Origin: JAMQPK01 sp963761975
GTDB taxonomy: Bacteria > Acidobacteriota > Vicinamibacteria > Vicinamibacterales > JAMQPK01
NCBI GenBank assembly: GCA_963761975.1
Contig: CAVXIR010000007.1
Coordinates: 186,001-250,000 of the forward strand
Reading direction: 5' to 3'
DNA length: 64,000 nucleotides
Numbering within the stretch: the first letter of the stretch is position 1; each line of letters opens with the position of its first letter. The notes beneath the pieces were generated by a model, which saw nothing but the letters and a program-made list of their open reading frames with translations, made no database searches and was not told the origin of the DNA. Below are positions 54,734 to 64,000 of this stretch, in pieces. Position numbers and translations under genes: made by a program.

Positions 54734-57258
54734 ATGAGACAGCGTAGTGCGTACGGCAAGGTAGCCACTTCGATGCCCGGACGCTTGGTCCGGCGACCGG
54801 CCTCGTCTGCTTGATGCTGGCCGTGCTCTTCAATCCAGCCGCGGTGCTCGGCCAGACTCCGCCGGCACCGCAGCAGTCGTCGGTGCTGGCCGCGGCGCAG
54901 GGAGCCTCAATGTCCGTGCGCGTGAGGAACCCGCTAGGTGCCAACGTTCCGGCGGCAGCCGTGACGTTGTTACCTCTCCCAACTGGTGCCGCCCTCAGCC
55001 AGGACACCGACGACGCCGGCACGACTGTATTCTCCGCCCTTCGCCCGGGCCAATATCGAGTGCTCATCACAAAACAAGGGTTCATCGAGCTTTCGCAGGA
55101 CGTGCGTCTTAGCGCGAACGCGCAGCAGGAGTTTGAGGTTTCGCTCCAGACGAGCTTTTCTGACGCGGTCACGGTCATCGGCGCCGCCGTCAACATCGAA
55201 AACGAGCTGAACGGCCGCGCGACCCTTCCCGAAATTGTGGGCACGACGCTCTACGCCGGCAAGAAGAGCGACGTCCTCGTGCTCGACCAGATGGATGCCA
55301 ATACCACCTCCGGCAACCAGCGGCAGGTGTTCGCCAAGATACCGGGAACCCAGATCTGGGAGCACGACAGCTCGGGGCTGCAGATCGGCATCTCGAACCG
55401 CGGCCTCGACCCGAACCGTTCGTGGGAGACGAACCAGCGGATGAACGGGTACGACATCATGGCCGAAGTCTTCGCCTATCCGGACACGTACTTCTCGCCG
55501 CCTCTCGACGCCGTTGAGCGCATCGAGATGGTGCGCGGGTCCGCGTCCCTTCAATACGGCGCGCAGTTCGGTGGTCTGGTCAACTACCAGATCAGACGGG
55601 CGCCGGCCGATCGCCAGTTCACGCTCTCGTCGACCCAGACGGGCGGCTCCAACAGCTTCCTCAGCTCACACAATCAGATTGGCGGCAAGGTCGGAAAGAT
55701 GAACTACAACAGCTACTACCATCGTCGCCAGGGAAACGGATGGAGGCGGGCTAACAACGAGTTCGACAACAACACCGGCTTCGCGCAAGTCGAGTTCGAG
55801 GCCACCGACAAGATGAAGATCGGGTTCGAGATGACCGCCCTGGACACGCTGATTCATATGGGAGGCGGTCTGACGGACGCGCAATTCCAGCAGGATGCGC
55901 GCCAGTCGAACTTTCCGGGGAACTGGTTCTCGGTGAAGTGGCTGGTACCCTCCGCCAAGCTCGAGTACCAGATCAATCCCAACACCCGTCTCAGCTTCAC
56001 TTCAGCGTGGATCGAAGGTCATCGCCAGGTGATGTGGAGCGCGTCGCAGCTGACGACGCCCACCGGCGTGCTCGTTCCCTGGAATCCCGAAGCGCCGCGC
56101 CAGTATTTCGACGACCACTTCCACAACTCCTCCAACGAGCTCCGAGTGGCCGAAATCCACAACTGGCTCGGGAACGGCAGCGCGTTGGTCGCCGGTTTCC
56201 GCTACTACCACTCCAAGATGAGCCGGCTGCACGGATGGGCCGCCCCTGGAGTCGATTCGAACTTCAGGTGGTACTTTCCTGACGTCGACAGGAACCTCCA
56301 CAACAAGACGGTCAACACGGCGCTCTTCGTGGAGAACGCGTTTCGCTTCTCGGACAGGCTGACTGTCACACCCGGCTTCCGGTTCGAGCACGTCGAGACG
56401 ACCGCTGAGGGGCGTCCCATCATCGGCGTCCGCGAGCAAATCCGGACGCTGCCGATGTTCGGTGCCGGCGCGACGTTCCGCGCAACCCCGGCCACGACCA
56501 TCTACGGCAACGTCACGGAAGCGTACCGCCCGGTGCTTCTCAACGACCACTGGCGATCGGACTCGAGAGTGGTCGTCGATCCCGATCTCAAGGACATGAC
56601 GGGCTGGGTGGCCGAGTACGGGTATAAGGGAACGCTCGGGAGGTCGGTGTCGTTCGACGTCGGCGGTTTCTACATCAAGTACAACGATCGGCTCGGAACG
56701 GTGACGACACAGACGCCCACCGGGCCGACGTTCTACTACACGAACATCTCCAACAGCCGCAATGTCGGCGCCGAGTTGTATTGTCGAGGCGGACCTGCTC
56801 GCCCTTACCAGTGGCGCCACCGGCAAGAGTCAGGTCTTCGTCTTCGCCTCGATGGCGCCGATCAGCGCGCGCTATATGAAGGGCCCCGTCGAAGGGCAAC
56901 CGCGTCGAGTTCGGCTCGAGCTTCATCGGCCGCTGGGGCGCCACGTATAACAGGGGCTTGTTCTCGGGCACGCTCCAGTACAGCCGCACCGGCGATCAGT
57001 TCACCGACGCGAACAACACGTTGCTCCTGCCCGATGCCTCTCAGGGATACATTCCCGAGCAGCGAGTGGCGGATCTGACGGTGAACTATGGACTCAACCA
57101 GAACTACGTCCTGACCCTGGGGATCAACAATCTTCTGAATAACAAGTATTTCACCCGAAGGGCGTCGGCCTATCCCGGCCCCGGGTTGATTGGCGCCGAT
57201 GGGAGGACCATCAACTTCGGGATTACCGTGAAGTACCTACGAGGCTTTCAGCCTTTAG
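54734..57258 (+). pseudogene. FecA-like TonB-dependent receptor, several frameshifts
   Basis: Outer-membrane uptake receptor. ATG 54734 has a strong GGAGAGG site; the signal peptide (VCLMLAVLFNPAAVLGQ) is reached only after a one-base shift near 54795. Then follow a carboxypeptidase-regulatory-like domain (MSVRVRNPLGANVPAAAVTL), the plug (FAKIPGTQIWEHDSSGLQIG, VERIEMVRGSASLQYGAQFG) and a barrel to VGAELY at 56780. Two more shifts near 56780 and 56885 lead to GLFSGTLQYSRTGDQFTDAN and VLTLGINNLLNNKYFTRRAS. The last strand is INFGITVKY; the true end is probably near 57258. It resembles ferric-dicitrate receptors, but the ligand is unknown. Confidence 0.8.
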
Positions 57259-57260
57259 TC

Positions 57261-57300
57261 TGCCTGCCGCGCGTGCCGTGGGGGGGACGCGCGGCAGGCA
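57261..57300. terminator. Hairpin after the TonB receptor gene
   Basis: TGCCTGCCGCGCGT (57261-57274) and ACGCGCGGCAGGCA (57287-57300) form a perfect 14-base stem with a 12-base loop containing a run of G. A few T residues follow. Its position supports the receptor ending before 57261. Confidence 0.7.
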
Positions 57301-57461
57301 ATCGGTTTTCGAGGGGATCGTCACTGGACCGAGGTTTGCACTATATCGAGACAGCCAGCCCTGGAGGCACGGGTTCGGTGTTGGATACCGCAGCGTATCG
57401 CTGCCGGCTTCTTACCGCTCTAACGCGGAACACCGGACCTGAGCCTCCACTGGCTGCCACC

Positions 57462-57575
57462 CTAGCTGGTAGCCGGTAGCTGGTAGCCGGTAGTTGTAGC
57501 AAGTAATAGAGCCACCAGCTACGAGCTACAACCAACCACTAACCACCAACCACCAACCACTAACCACCAATCACC
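57462..57575. repeat. Low-complexity tandem repeats in the intergenic spacer
   Basis: A block of AGCTGGTAGCCGGT units (57462-57493) and a block of ACCAACCACTAACC-type units (57529-57575) flank a short non-repeated stretch; part of the first is complementary to ACCAGCTACGAGCTAC between them. They fill most of the 270 bases before the stop of the beta-helix gene. Nothing else is seen there. Confidence 0.7.
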
Positions 57576-58917
57576 TATCACCCAGCTCGTACGCGCCGAC
57601 GTCGTACGCTCGTCCCCGTGGACGTCGGAGGCCCGCGCGATCCATTGCGACCTCTTGGAGAGCCGCGCCGGCATCGACTGCAGGAGAGTGCGGCGACAGA
57701 CGGTAGTCGTGCGATTTGGCATTCACGAAAGCTTTTTCGCTGAGGGAAAGATTCGTGGCGCCAATGGCTTCCGGCGGCACATTGGCGCTCGCGAAAATCA
57801 CGTTGCGGACGTCCGGTTTAGTGCGTTTCGCCAGCGCTTGTGTAAAGGCTTGAGCGACTCCGAGCCCGAACGTCGTATTCAAGACCTGCAGGCGCTCGAT
57901 ATCGTCTTCATAGCGAATGCCCGTGGCGACGTTGTAAAGCACCGCATTTTGAATCCGTACCCTCGCGCCGTTCGAGCCAGCGCCGTCCCCGCGGACGCGA
58001 AACGCAATCTCCGAGTCCCAGACGGTCACGCCGTCTACCGTCGCGTCGATGTGTTCCTTCAGGTTGAATGCGGCCTGAAGGCGAATGAGTCCGCCGCCGA
58101 ATCCCCACGCCTGTGTGTCGCGAATCGTGATGCGCGCTCGAGGCGATCCGACGGCGACCTTGGTATCGAGAGCGTTTTCGCCGGTCACCGTGCCGGCGTT
58201 GAAGCCGTTTTCATCTTCGGGAAGCGGCGCGAGCCAGAATCGACACTTCTCAATCAGCACATCATCCCAGCCCGGTGCGTGCCTCGTGCCCGTCCGATTC
58301 AGTTGGATTGCATCACCGGAGAAGGAATGAATCTCGGTACCCCGAACCGTAAGTCCGCGCACGGCGCCCGCCACGAGACCGTGCGCATCGGTGCGTCCTC
58401 CAGCCGGATTCAAACAGCGGTGGATGAGTGAATCCTCGATGAGCACGTTGATGGCTGCACCGACGTCGACGCAGTCACGGCTCGATCGTCGCACCTGCAC
58501 GCCGCGCAGCACGATGGCTTGAACGCCGGTACCGATCCTGACGGCATTGCGAGTGGCATAGGCCGCGTCGAAGATTATCTTTTCGACAACGATGAATGAA
58601 TGGTCAATGTGCAGCACCGTCCCACGAATCGTCATGAGGACGGGGCCGCTTTCGTCGTCGCTGCGAATCGTAATTGGCGCTTTGGCCGCGCCGCTGCGAA
58701 CGGTCCGGATCGATTCCTTATACGTGCCGGTTCGCACGCGCACCGTATCGCCCGGCTGGGCAACGTCGAGCGCCGCCTGCACGGCGCCGAAAGGCGAGGA
58801 TGCCGTTCCGTTGCCCGTGCCACCGGGAGCGACAAACCATTCTCTGGCCGTGGCGCTGGCGGGGAACAACATCAGAGACATCACTCCGATGAGCGCCGAA
58901 ACGATGTTCTGTTTCAT
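57571..58917 (-). CDS. Exported right-handed parallel beta-helix protein
   Basis: A 448-residue protein with a signal peptide (VSALIGVMSLMLFPASATA) and a DUF1565-like opening (WFVAPGGTGNGTASSPFGAV, ALDVAQPGDTVRVRTGTYKE). Repeating coils follow (SFIVVEKIIFDAAYATRN, GVQAIVLRGVQVRRSSRDC, DSLIHRCLNPAGGRTDAHG), as in polysaccharide lyases and epimerases. The end has SPAVDAGAALQ and RRPRGRAYDVGAYELG, the usual closing text. A catalytic triad cannot be chosen by eye. The gene is next to a lyase and a flippase, so it probably acts on the exopolysaccharide. Confidence 0.88.
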   Translation of the reverse strand: MKQNIVSALIGVMSLMLFPASATAREWFVAPGGTGNGTASSPFGAVQAALDVAQPGDTVRVRTGTYKESIRTVRSGAAKAPITIRSDDESGPVLMTIRGTVLHIDHSFIVVEKIIFDAAYATRNAVRIGTGVQAIVLRGVQVRRSSRDCVDVGAAINVLIEDSLIHRCLNPAGGRTDAHGLVAGAVRGLTVRGTEIHSFSGDAIQLNRTGTRHAPGWDDVLIEKCRFWLAPLPEDENGFNAGTVTGENALDTKVAVGSPRARITIRDTQAWGFGGGLIRLQAAFNLKEHIDATVDGVTVWDSEIAFRVRGDGAGSNGARVRIQNAVLYNVATGIRYEDDIERLQVLNTTFGLGVAQAFTQALAKRTKPDVRNVIFASANVPPEAIGATNLSLSEKAFVNAKSHDYRLSPHSPAVDAGAALQEVAMDRAGLRRPRGRAYDVGAYELGDR

Positions 58918-58941
58918 TCCCACAGAGAAGATCCTCGACCG

Positions 58942-61363
58942 TCACCCAGCTTTGCGGATGAGGCGCTCACGCGGAGTCGCAAGAACGGTTGCGGGCTCGG
59001 ACAGCTCGATCACGGGATGTCCGTCGACAATGGAGAGCGTCGCTGCGCGGACGTGACGATCCAACGCCAGAAGCGGCTCGCCGTCGACCTCAATCCGGGA
59101 GCCCGAGACCAGGACACACCCCGTGACCTGGCCCGAATCGTTCAACTGCACGCAGGCCGTCCGCGCGTCAGTGACCCATCCATCATGAAACCGTGCGGTC
59201 CGCCCGCTCGAGAATGCCCAGATGTCTCTGCCGCCGGGCCGCGACACTTCGAACGCACGATCGAGGGGAAAGCCTGCATCTGACTCGATCGGCGTGACCG
59301 TCGCGCGCACCCACGGCGAGTCTCCGCGGAATGGCACGAGAACCGTGTGAAAGACGCACGGAAGGTGAGATGTGGCTCGGTATCTCGCCGTCGCCGCCTG
59401 CACCTTACGCTCGTAGCCGACCGCCAGCCATCCGCTCGGCGATGACGGCCCTCCGCGCGCCAGGTCGAGCGCCACGCCTTCCCGTTCGACCGGGATGACC
59501 GCGAGATTCGGCCGGCCATCCAGGCGCGTCTGCACGGCGTTCGATGATGCATCCCGTATGACTTCCGCGGTCGCAAAATGGAAACACCGGTCCAGTTCAT
59601 GCTCGCCGTCGCCCGCAAGTTCATCCCGCACCACCCAGTAGTACCGGCTTCAGAAAGACGACCGTGCGACGATGCGTGACGGGAGAGGAGAGGCGCTGAT
59701 ACCCGGAATGTGATCCGTCAGCGTAGTCGAGCGCACCGAGGGTGATCCATTCATGCGCTTCAGCCTGTGGCGCATGCGACCACTTGAGCCGACCGCGGAA
59801 TTCCGCCTGGGATCGGCCGTCGACGACCACCGTATTGTGCGCTTCTGTCTCCCGGAAATAGCGGTGCCACTCCGCCGTGCCGTTATATGTCCAGAACCCC
59901 GGGTCGACGAGCAGCGGTTCGCCGAATGAGGAGACTTCGATTGACAGCGTATCGGCGTGTCCGTGCGCGGCGGAGGGCGTATCCTGCGTCGACACACCTG
60001 CGGCAAGCTCGCCACAATCGAATCCCAGGTAGTGCGCCTGGCGATCCCAGCCCGAGCGCATGATGTAGTAGCCGCTCGCAGTCAGCGCGCGCGATGTGCC
60101 ATCGGGCAGGCTCTCCTTGAGCGCCTGATGCCGTCGCCAGCCGCTCGTGCCAACCAGCCAGGCCGCATCTGCCGGCAGAGCGCCTCCCAGTTTCTTGAAG
60201 TCGCCCCGGCCGAAAAGGACAGCACCGAGTGCCAGGAACACGCGGAAGTCCCAGAGATCGGGCTGGACCAGCGAAATGGCCTTGCCCTCGTCGCCGTCGC
60301 CAACCATCGGCATCGATCCGTCCGGTCGCATCATGTGCAGCGAGAACTCGATCGCGTGTTCGAGGTCGGTCCACATGCGACCACCCGAATCGCCCTCCAT
60401 GTGGCGCTTGACGAGCATGGCATGGAGGTGAAATCCGAGGGTGAAGTGGTGATAGCCCGTTGCCTGCTCGACGGTGCCTCCGTCGGCGTGGTACTGCTTG
60501 GGCATTTCCGCTTTGAGAATCGCCCATCCACGGTCGCGCCAGTGCGCAGCCGACCGCAGCGCTGGCACGAGGCTGCCGATCACGAAGAGCGCGGTGGCCT
60601 CGCCGATCAGGTGGTTGTACGGGCTGAAGTAGAAGGAGAGGTGCCTCTCGATGTAGCGCGCGTGCTGAGACAGCGAGCCGAGAATCCGCCGCCGTCGCGC
60701 GGATGTGAGCGTTTCCGATCCTTCGAAGAGGGCACAGGCCCAGCACCACGAGAGGCTGCGCACCGCCACTTCGAGCGCGCTCGTCCAGTTGATGCCGACA
60801 TTGAACGGGTTCGCGTCGATCCAGCTGTCGATCAGGCTCAGACCGGCCCAGGCATATTTCTCGTCTTTTGTCAGGCGGTACGCCTTACCCAGCACCGGAA
60901 GAAACTGATGCCGGTTCAGTTCCCACACGTACTTCACGTCGCCGTGGTCACTGTTGTTGCCGTCGAAAATGCGCACGCGAGTGTGGAATTCGCTCGGCCA
61001 GGGCTTGCCTGATACCGGATCGTCCTGCCACCGAACGTTCTCGCCGTAACGAGCCACCATGCCAAACAACGGAAACTCGTGGCGGCAGAGGCCGTCCGCC
61101 TCATCGAGGATCTCTTTGACATAGCGCTGGTGGTGGGCACGCAACTCGTCAACAACCGCCTGTTGCTCGTCCGGGCCAATCCAGGGGTCTTTGAAAGAGG
61201 TGTCGCCCGCTTCCGTCGACAAATCGACATCAGGGTTTCGCTCGACACCAAGCCGATGGCCGGCTTCCTCGCAGAGCTGCGTGAAGAGTGCCCTCGATCG
61301 GGCGCTCAGCTCGTGACCGCTCATCCGGCGAATCTTCCGAAGTAGATCGCGCTTGATCTGCAT
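58942..61363 (-). CDS. Heparinase II/III-type polysaccharide lyase, one frameshift
   Basis: Probably cleaves a uronic-acid-containing polymer by beta-elimination, or epimerises it. The N-terminal alpha-toroid has NSDHGDVKYVWELNRHQFLP and YFSPYNHLIGEATALFVIGS. The beta-sandwich part has SGYYIMRSGW, DTPSAAHGHADTLSIEVSSF and YFRETEAHNTVVVDGRSQAE, with His residues in AHGHAD (about 466) and EAHNT. One extra base at about 59645 ends the first frame after VVFLKP; the next frame resumes YYWVVRDELAGDGEHELDRC. The chosen start is ATG 61363, 23 bases after the flippase stop. No signal peptide is obvious. Confidence 0.88.
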
Positions 61364-61385
61364 GTTGACTGTCCCGTGCCGTTGG

Positions 61386-62900
61386 CTAGCGGAATCGCCG
61401 CGCGAGCGTGCCAAGCATCGGCACGCGAGCGGTGACCGGCGTGATGTCGCCGGCGAGCTCTTTGACGAGCCGCGTCAGATCCTCGTCGCGCATGATGGCG
61501 ATCGTCGCCAGGTAGGCGGCGACGCCGATCGGCAGAGACACGGCGAGCACCGCAAACGCGTTCAGGCCGATCGACTGTGTCCACACCTGGCTCGCATATT
61601 CGGCGATGGCCATCAGAGCGGCGCCGCCCAACGGGATGCTCTGCGGTTTCAGGATGTCCGCCCACGGCCGTAGCAGCTGGAGGCGATGGACCTGCCACAC
61701 GCCCGAGATCAGCCCGAACAGGGTGACGAGAGTGACTGCCGTCGCCACGCCAGGCAGCCCCCATTGCACCCCAACGGCCGATCCGCCCAGCGTCAGCGTC
61801 GCCATCATGGCCCTTCGCTTCATTTCTGTGCGCGAGGACCCCGTCACGTAGGTCGCCATTACGACGACCTGAAGAATCAGGCGGGGCACGCCCGTGATGC
61901 ACAGGATCTGGAAGGGCACAACGACCGCTCCCCACTGACTGCCGAGCAGGACGTAAACAACCTGGGGCGCCAGGACGATGAGTGTGACAAATAACGGGTA
62001 CCCGATGAGCGACACGGACATGACCGTTCGGCGAACGGCGGCGCGGAAACGGCCCTGCTCGTGCCGAATGCGGGCGAACACTGGAAACAAGACTCGTTGG
62101 GCGCGCTTGCCGAGATCCCGGAGTGGACGATTCATCAGGCTCTGGGCTTTTTCGAAATACCCAAGGGCGGCGGTTCCCAGCACCTTCCCGATGACGAAGT
62201 TGGCACCGCGATCGGCCGCGTCGGTCAGCAGTTCCGAGATGGTCACACCCATTCCGAATCCGAACATCTCTTTGAATGCGGCCCGTGTCACCCGCAGGCT
62301 CGGTCGCCAGCCGGACGCGTATACCAAATACAGATTGCTCACGAGCGCACCCGTCAGCGCGCCATAGACGAGGCTCCAGACGCCGAAGCCGAGCACCGCG
62401 AACACGATGGACACGCACACATCGACGAACGCATCGATGACGTTGGAGAGCGACAGGATCTTGAAGCCCCTCCCCCGGCGCAGCATCGCCGAGGGGCACC
62501 CCCCAAGCACGCGGATGAGGAAGTTCAGCGACGAGACGGCAAGGACGCTGCCGATCAGCGGGTTCCCGAAATACGCCCCGACGTAGGGCGACATCGTCAG
62601 CAGCGCGAGAAAGATGGTCGAGTTCATCACCAGCTGCGTGACGAACAGTGTTGCGAAGTGATCCGGCCTGACGTCGTCGCGTTGGATGATCGCCATCCCG
62701 AAGCTGAGGTTCGCGACGCTGCCCGATACGCCGGTGAACATCACCGACAGCCCGAGGATGCCGAAATCGGTCGGCGACAGGAGGCGGGCGAGCGCGAGCC
62801 CTGCGACAAACTTGCAGAATTGCACGCCCCCGCGCTCGAGCACGCCCCAGACCATTCCCGACTTGACGTCACGCTTGAAGTTCTCGGCCTTCTGTTTCAT
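61386..62900 (-). CDS. Wzx-like lipopolysaccharide/oligosaccharide flippase
   Basis: A 504-residue MATE/MOP-superfamily membrane protein with about 12-14 spans. It opens KSGMVWGVLERGGVQFCKF, the usual WzxC/TuaB signature, then SPTDFGILGLSVMFTGVSGS and FFEKAQSLMNRPLRDLGKR-like text (YFEKAQSLMNRPLRDLGKR). It would flip undecaprenyl-linked repeat units across the inner membrane, serving Wzy-dependent assembly. That route and the ABC exporter at 1-1220 coexist in this window. The start is ATG 62900. Confidence 0.92.
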   Translation of the reverse strand: MKQKAENFKRDVKSGMVWGVLERGGVQFCKFVAGLALARLLSPTDFGILGLSVMFTGVSGSVANLSFGMAIIQRDDVRPDHFATLFVTQLVMNSTIFLALLTMSPYVGAYFGNPLIGSVLAVSSLNFLIRVLGGCPSAMLRRGRGFKILSLSNVIDAFVDVCVSIVFAVLGFGVWSLVYGALTGALVSNLYLVYASGWRPSLRVTRAAFKEMFGFGMGVTISELLTDAADRGANFVIGKVLGTAALGYFEKAQSLMNRPLRDLGKRAQRVLFPVFARIRHEQGRFRAAVRRTVMSVSLIGYPLFVTLIVLAPQVVYVLLGSQWGAVVVPFQILCITGVPRLILQVVVMATYVTGSSRTEMKRRAMMATLTLGGSAVGVQWGLPGVATAVTLVTLFGLISGVWQVHRLQLLRPWADILKPQSIPLGGAALMAIAEYASQVWTQSIGLNAFAVLAVSLPIGVAAYLATIAIMRDEDLTRLVKELAGDITPVTARVPMLGTLARRFR

Positions 62901-62922
62901 CAGTTATGATTCGTTTGAATTG

Positions 62923-62982
62923 CGTAGCGCAGGCCTTCAGGCCTGCCCTCGAGGCGGGGCAGGGCTAAAGCCCTGCGCTACC
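62923..62982. repeat. REP-like inverted repeat (GTAGCGCAGG family)
   Basis: CGTAGCGCAGGCCTTCAGGCCTG and CAGGGCTAAAGCCCTGCGCTAC, split here by a short loop, pair at their outer GTAGCGCAGG / CCTGCGCTAC ends, and each arm has its own small palindrome (GCAGGCCTTCAGGCCTGC; GCAGGGCTAAAGCCCTGC). It sits between the flippase and deacetylase genes. Its form matches the two-palindrome REPIN design at 22748 but with a different sequence. Confidence 0.75.
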
Positions 62983-62990
62983 CTGCCGCG

Positions 62991-63923
62991 TTAGTGAGGC
63001 GCGAGCATGAACCGCTCGACCTCGAGAGAAAAGATCAAATCCTCCACCCGCTCGGCCACCTGTACGCGCTTGATTGCGTAGAGATTGCAGCCTGGATTCG
63101 CAAAGCCGTTTCGGGATGTGGTCGCAGCCTCGAAGCCGGCACGGGCGACCACCTGCTCCAACTCCGGCGTGAAGTAGGATTCGGCGCCGCCGTTCGGGTA
63201 CAAAAACATCGTGACTTCACGACCGATGTGCTGCTCGAGAAGACGCTTCGACCCGGTGATCTCTGCGGTCGCGTCGATAATGCCGGCGCTGGGCAGGTTC
63301 GCGTGTGTCATCGTGTGCGCGCCGATGGTCATACCCAGCTTCGCCATCTCGTTGACGCCGTCCCACGTGAGCATGATCTCGGGCATCTGAACGCGATTGG
63401 CCAGCACGCGAAGCTGCTCGCGCAGGCTGTCCCGAACCGGAATCGGATGCGCCTTGAGTAGATGCGTAATGTGCGTCAGCGCGGCGGCGCGCTCCGCCGG
63501 CGTCGAGCAGGGAAGATCGATCTGCTTGCCCGGCACATGGAGCGTGAACATCCCGTCGGGAATCGCGCCAACCAGATACCGAATCTCAGAAGGCCAGAAG
63601 GGCTCGTCTCCGCCGATGCAGCGGGCGGTCATGTAGAACGTGCCCGATGCGCCGTACTTGTTCAGCGTGCGCGCGGCCGCCAGGTTGTCGGCATACCCGT
63701 CGTCGAAGGTCAGCGCAACAGTATTGGGCGGTACCGGCCGCTTGTCCCGCAGTCGCGAGACGATTTCCGGCAACGGAAGCACTTTGTAGTTTTCCGTCAG
63801 ATATGCCACGTGCCTCTCGAAACCGGACGGCGTCACGCACAGGTGGGGGTCTGCGTACGGGTAGCCTTCGGGACCGCACACGGCGTGATATCGCAGGATC
63901 GCGATGTTGCGGCTCGGCCGCAT
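62991..63923 (-). CDS. Polysaccharide deacetylase (CE4), start possibly beyond window
   Basis: A CE4 deacetylase of at least 310 residues. Motifs are NIAILRYHAVCGPEG, LTFDDGYADN (catalytic and metal Asp), GAHTMTHANL (metal His pair) and FLYPNGG. It belongs to the longer subfamily often encoded in EPS loci with exosortase-type or Wzx-type systems. ATG 63923 is the first ATG, but the frame stays open to the window edge and reads GKTIAYRGGVFWALRRM, which looks like protein, so the true start may lie past base 64000. It is the second CE4 enzyme of the window. Confidence 0.88.
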   Translation of the reverse strand: MRPSRNIAILRYHAVCGPEGYPYADPHLCVTPSGFERHVAYLTENYKVLPLPEIVSRLRDKRPVPPNTVALTFDDGYADNLAAARTLNKYGASGTFYMTARCIGGDEPFWPSEIRYLVGAIPDGMFTLHVPGKQIDLPCSTPAERAAALTHITHLLKAHPIPVRDSLREQLRVLANRVQMPEIMLTWDGVNEMAKLGMTIGAHTMTHANLPSAGIIDATAEITGSKRLLEQHIGREVTMFLYPNGGAESYFTPELEQVVARAGFEAATTSRNGFANPGCNLYAIKRVQVAERVEDLIFSLEVERFMLAPH

Positions 63924-64000
63924 TCGTCGAAGCGCCCAGAAAACACCGCCACGATACGCAATGGTTTTCCCGATCGGTGAGGCAGATCTCCGCAGTCGGC

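Noticed and set aside
57529..57575. ACCAACCACTAACC repeats considered as a CRISPR array
   Set aside because: Units are 7-14 bases, contiguous, and have no unique spacers of constant length.

Overview
The window is high-G+C bacterial chromosome, most likely from an Acidobacteriota member near Vicinamibacteria. This is inferred from the protein mix (CBM9/DUF5916 outer-membrane protein, DUF885, a V4R-like protein, FecA-like TonB receptor, PilZ and GGDEF proteins) and from spacer repeats, not from a marker gene. No rRNA, tRNA, CRISPR array or intact transposase was seen.

Region 1 (1-18047, minus strand) is a tightly packed exopolysaccharide operon. In transcription order it has a NarL-type regulator, an outer-membrane barrel, a Wza-like exporter, a Wzc-like tyrosine kinase, a GNAT protein, a multi-membrane-span protein, a deacetylase, two GT4 glycosyltransferases, a PglC-like phosphoglycosyl transferase, a PglD-like acetyltransferase, a PglE-like aminotransferase, a PglF-like dehydratase with a fused zinc ribbon, an O-antigen ligase-like protein, and a Wzm/Wzt ABC exporter cut by the window edge. 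Many genes overlap by 1-11 bases. A second NarL-type regulator follows at 18185-18967.

Region 2 (19163-24047) is a small amide-ligase-like module: an APH-fold kinase with an altered catalytic motif, two ATP-grasp ligases and an Ldh2-family oxidoreductase, with a REPIN-like hairpin between convergent genes. Region 3 (24223-31836) holds small unknowns and then wecB, a GAF-GGDEF diguanylate cyclase, glmS and a UDP-HexNAc 6-dehydrogenase. The three enzymes make the route to UDP-ManNAcA, which suggests an acidic amino-sugar polymer.

Region 4 (32089-46215) mixes intact genes (DUF5916 protein, DUF885 protein, PilZ protein, PAS-LuxR regulator, ABC exporter, two exported proteins) with a graveyard of remnants: a TonB receptor piece joined to a group II intron maturase tail, a kinase N-terminus, a nucleotidyltransferase and an RND C-terminus. 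Region 5 (46253-57258) carries two heavy-metal-type RND permeases with a short lipoprotein, and a divergent FecA-like TonB receptor; most are frameshifted. Region 6 (57571-63923) is a second polysaccharide cluster: beta-helix protein, heparinase II/III-type lyase, Wzx-like flippase and deacetylase.

Four promoters in regions 4-5 share one element: a GGACTAGTCC-type palindrome exactly 18 bases (start to start) before AATTG. It probably marks a regulon of a LuxR-family activator, the best candidate being the PAS-LuxR protein at 40271-40873.

Many genes are broken by single-base indels with good protein sequence on both sides. Genes with one break are typed CDS and genes with several are typed pseudogene. 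Sequencing or assembly error is a serious alternative to real decay, so these breaks should be checked against reads.
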